DNA of 33,274 bases, taken from positions 1-33,274 of the forward strand of contig JAFVCA010000046.1 of the NCBI GenBank assembly GCA_017479705.1, given 5' to 3'. The notes beneath the pieces were generated by a model. That model made no database searches. It had not been told where the DNA came from and was given only the letters and a program-made list of their open reading frames with translations. Shown here in pieces: positions 32,034 through 33,274 of this stretch. Both the position numbers and the translations under genes were made by a program. The stretch comes from Bacteroidales bacterium (lineage in GTDB: Bacteria; Bacteroidota; Bacteroidia; Bacteroidales; P3). Position 1 is the stretch's first letter, and each line of letters opens with the position of its first letter.

Positions 32034-32879
32034 CTACCGGGACTGGGGCTCCGTGGCGGCGGCGCGGCTTGGCTGGCGGGCGAAGCCCGTCCGCAGGGCT
32101 ACGGCGGCGCCTTCGGTGCAGGTCAGTTCCATGGCCGTGACGGCCTCGACGGCGAGGCCGTCGGCAGCATCCAGCGTGCAGGCGTAGCTCTCCACGAGCA
32201 GGGGGCTGTCAGCGTGCATCGTCCAGCCGGGGGCCACGGGCAGCCAGCAGTCGCCGGTGGATACAAGACCCAGCACTCCGCCGACGAACGGGGTGTAGGG
32301 GAACACTGCGCGGTCGGCATAGGCCCACTGGCTCTCGTCGATGTCCGCCAGCTGCTGCGCCATGCTGATGTCCGCGCTGAGGAGTCCGTCGGTGAACAGG
32401 CGGTAGACGGTGTTGCCCACGGCAAAGAGGCCGTTGGTGTCGGCCACGTAGCGCAGGGGGGTCTTGTGCCAGCGGGGGACCACGACCACGACGCCGCCGC
32501 AGTGCAGGGTGTCGACGCGGCCGCGGTTGCGGCGGTAGAAGTCGAGCACCGCCGCGCGGTCGGTGAAGCTGGCGGGGTCGGCGGCGCGGCAGAGTTCGTC
32601 CGACGCGCAGCCCGCCGAGCGGTGTCCCGTGGCGGCCTCGCGGGCCAGGAGCTGGGGTAGCGAGTCGAGTGCCATTATGGTGCGCAGCTCGGCCTTCAGC
32701 TGCGCGGGGGTGCCGTAGTGCGGGAAGGGCAGCGGGGTGTCCTTGCTGTAGGCTGTGTGTGATGAGGTCCGCGCCGTGGCGGGCATGGCGTCCTCCTTCT
32801 GGCAGGAGGTGGCTGCCGCTGCGGCCAGTGTAACAAGGGCTGCAACGGCGGCGACTGTGTGAAATCTTGCATTCTTCAT
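32034..32879 (-). CDS. Hypothetical lipoprotein
   Basis: The 281-residue product has a lipoprotein signal peptide with Cys26 in AAATSC and an unusually alanine-rich hydrophobic core. I do not recognise the family. Visible segments include LPFPHYGTPAQLKAELRTIMALDSLPQLL, then a region with FYRRNRGRVDTLHCGGVVVVVPRW, and a C-terminal part rich in small residues. The gene is GC-richer than the left part of the window. It converges with nrdG and lies 175 bases downstream of an outer-membrane protein gene on the same strand. The coding call rests on the signal peptide and the plausible composition. Confidence 0.7.
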   Translation of the reverse strand: MKNARFHTVAAVAALVTLAAAAATSCQKEDAMPATARTSSHTAYSKDTPLPFPHYGTPAQLKAELRTIMALDSLPQLLAREAATGHRSAGCASDELCRAADPASFTDRAAVLDFYRRNRGRVDTLHCGGVVVVVPRWHKTPLRYVADTNGLFAVGNTVYRLFTDGLLSADISMAQQLADIDESQWAYADRAVFPYTPFVGGVLGLVSTGDCWLPVAPGWTMHADSPLLVESYACTLDAADGLAVEAVTAMELTCTEGAAVALRTGFARQPSRAAATEPQSR

Positions 32880-33054
32880 GTTGAGAGTTTTGTTTGTTAT
32901 ATACTGACGCTCGTTTTTGTGGGGCGGCGGCGCAGGTTGTGACGCCTTGGACTCATGCCTCCGCCCCGGGTCCTTGATGTTTCGTTGTTTGTTTAAGTGG
33001 GCGGATTCCAGATGTTTGCCTTGAACACTTCCGCCCCGAGCCGACCGCTCGCGG

Positions 33055-33274
33055 TCAGAAGCGCACGGTCACGCCGCCGTGCAGTTGCAGGTGGGCGGGG
33101 TTGTCGCGCACGCCGGTCTGCATGAAGAAGGCCTTGCCCCAGCCCGTCTCGACAAACAGGCCCCACATGGGGGTGATGAAATACTCGGTCCCGATGCCGA
33201 GGCTGTATTCGAAACGGAGTTTGTCGGCCAGGCCTAAGCCGGCCCTCGCCGCGGCATAGCCGTTCCAGCCGGTG
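33055..33274 (-). CDS. Outer-membrane beta-barrel protein, C-terminal fragment (cut by window edge)
   Basis: I translated the minus strand by hand from the right edge. The 72 or so residues read as alternating beta-strands, including FRLKD-free segments such as FEYSLGIGTEYFITPMWGLF and VETGWGKAFF. They end in HLQLHGGVTVRF with a terminal phenylalanine before TGA, the usual last strand of a Gram-negative outer-membrane barrel. The start lies outside the window. It may be co-transcribed with the lipoprotein gene 175 bases downstream. Confidence 0.75.
   Translation of the reverse strand, partial: TGWNGYAAARAGLGLADKLRFEYSLGIGTEYFITPMWGLFVETGWGKAFFMQTGVRDNPAHLQLHGGVTVRF

Overview
The window is a stretch of a Bacteroidota chromosome, most likely order Bacteroidales. 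Three things point there. Several genes are preceded by the Bacteroidetes sigma-ABfr -7 element TAnnTTTG. Two large surface proteins end in type IX secretion (T9SS) type A sorting domains. The gene families (DUF5683-type protein, OmpA/TPR lipoprotein, BspA/InlB-repeat protein, Wza/Wzc pair, NrdD/NrdG) are typical of anaerobic Bacteroidales. Species cannot be named from sequence alone. No rRNA, tRNA, CRISPR array or insertion sequence was seen.

Layout. Positions 59-10686 are on the minus strand and mostly housekeeping: pyrH-frr-birA; pssA-queA-comF (pssA/queA share an ATGA overlap); an OmpA/TPR lipoprotein with its own promoter and a strong terminator; an AddB-like PD-(D/E)XK nuclease; and a sugar nucleotidyltransferase. 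A divergent promoter region at about 10.7-10.99 kb then switches to the plus strand. From 10999 to 17315 lies a polysaccharide export and precursor operon: wza, wzc with a Gly-Tyr repeat tail, rmlA, rmlC, rmlD and a WbpD/WlbB-like acetyltransferase. It continues into envelope genes: a DUF5683-like protein, a lipoprotein with FN3-like repeats, and a 1490-residue BspA-LRR/InlB-repeat protein with a T9SS sorting domain. This run ends in a strong intrinsic terminator at 24.0 kb.

Next is a secreted patatin-like phospholipase. It is followed by the most interesting locus: a cobalamin riboswitch (about 25449-25625) upstream of a single 1162-residue T9SS cargo protein. That protein has five copies of an aromatic-rich domain plus a jelly-roll-like domain. 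I infer a role in surface capture of corrinoids or in another cobalamin-responsive process. A strong terminator separates it from nrdD-nrdG, the anaerobic B12-independent ribonucleotide reductase and its activase. The right end is visibly GC-richer and holds a hypothetical lipoprotein and the C-terminal end of an outer-membrane beta-barrel protein, both on the minus strand.

Themes. The window is rich in envelope functions: surface polysaccharide, T9SS cargo, lipoproteins and phospholipid synthesis. The WbpD-like acetyltransferase beside T9SS cargo genes is suggestive, because in Porphyromonas the Wbp/Vim pathway makes the sugar that anchors T9SS cargo to the cell surface.
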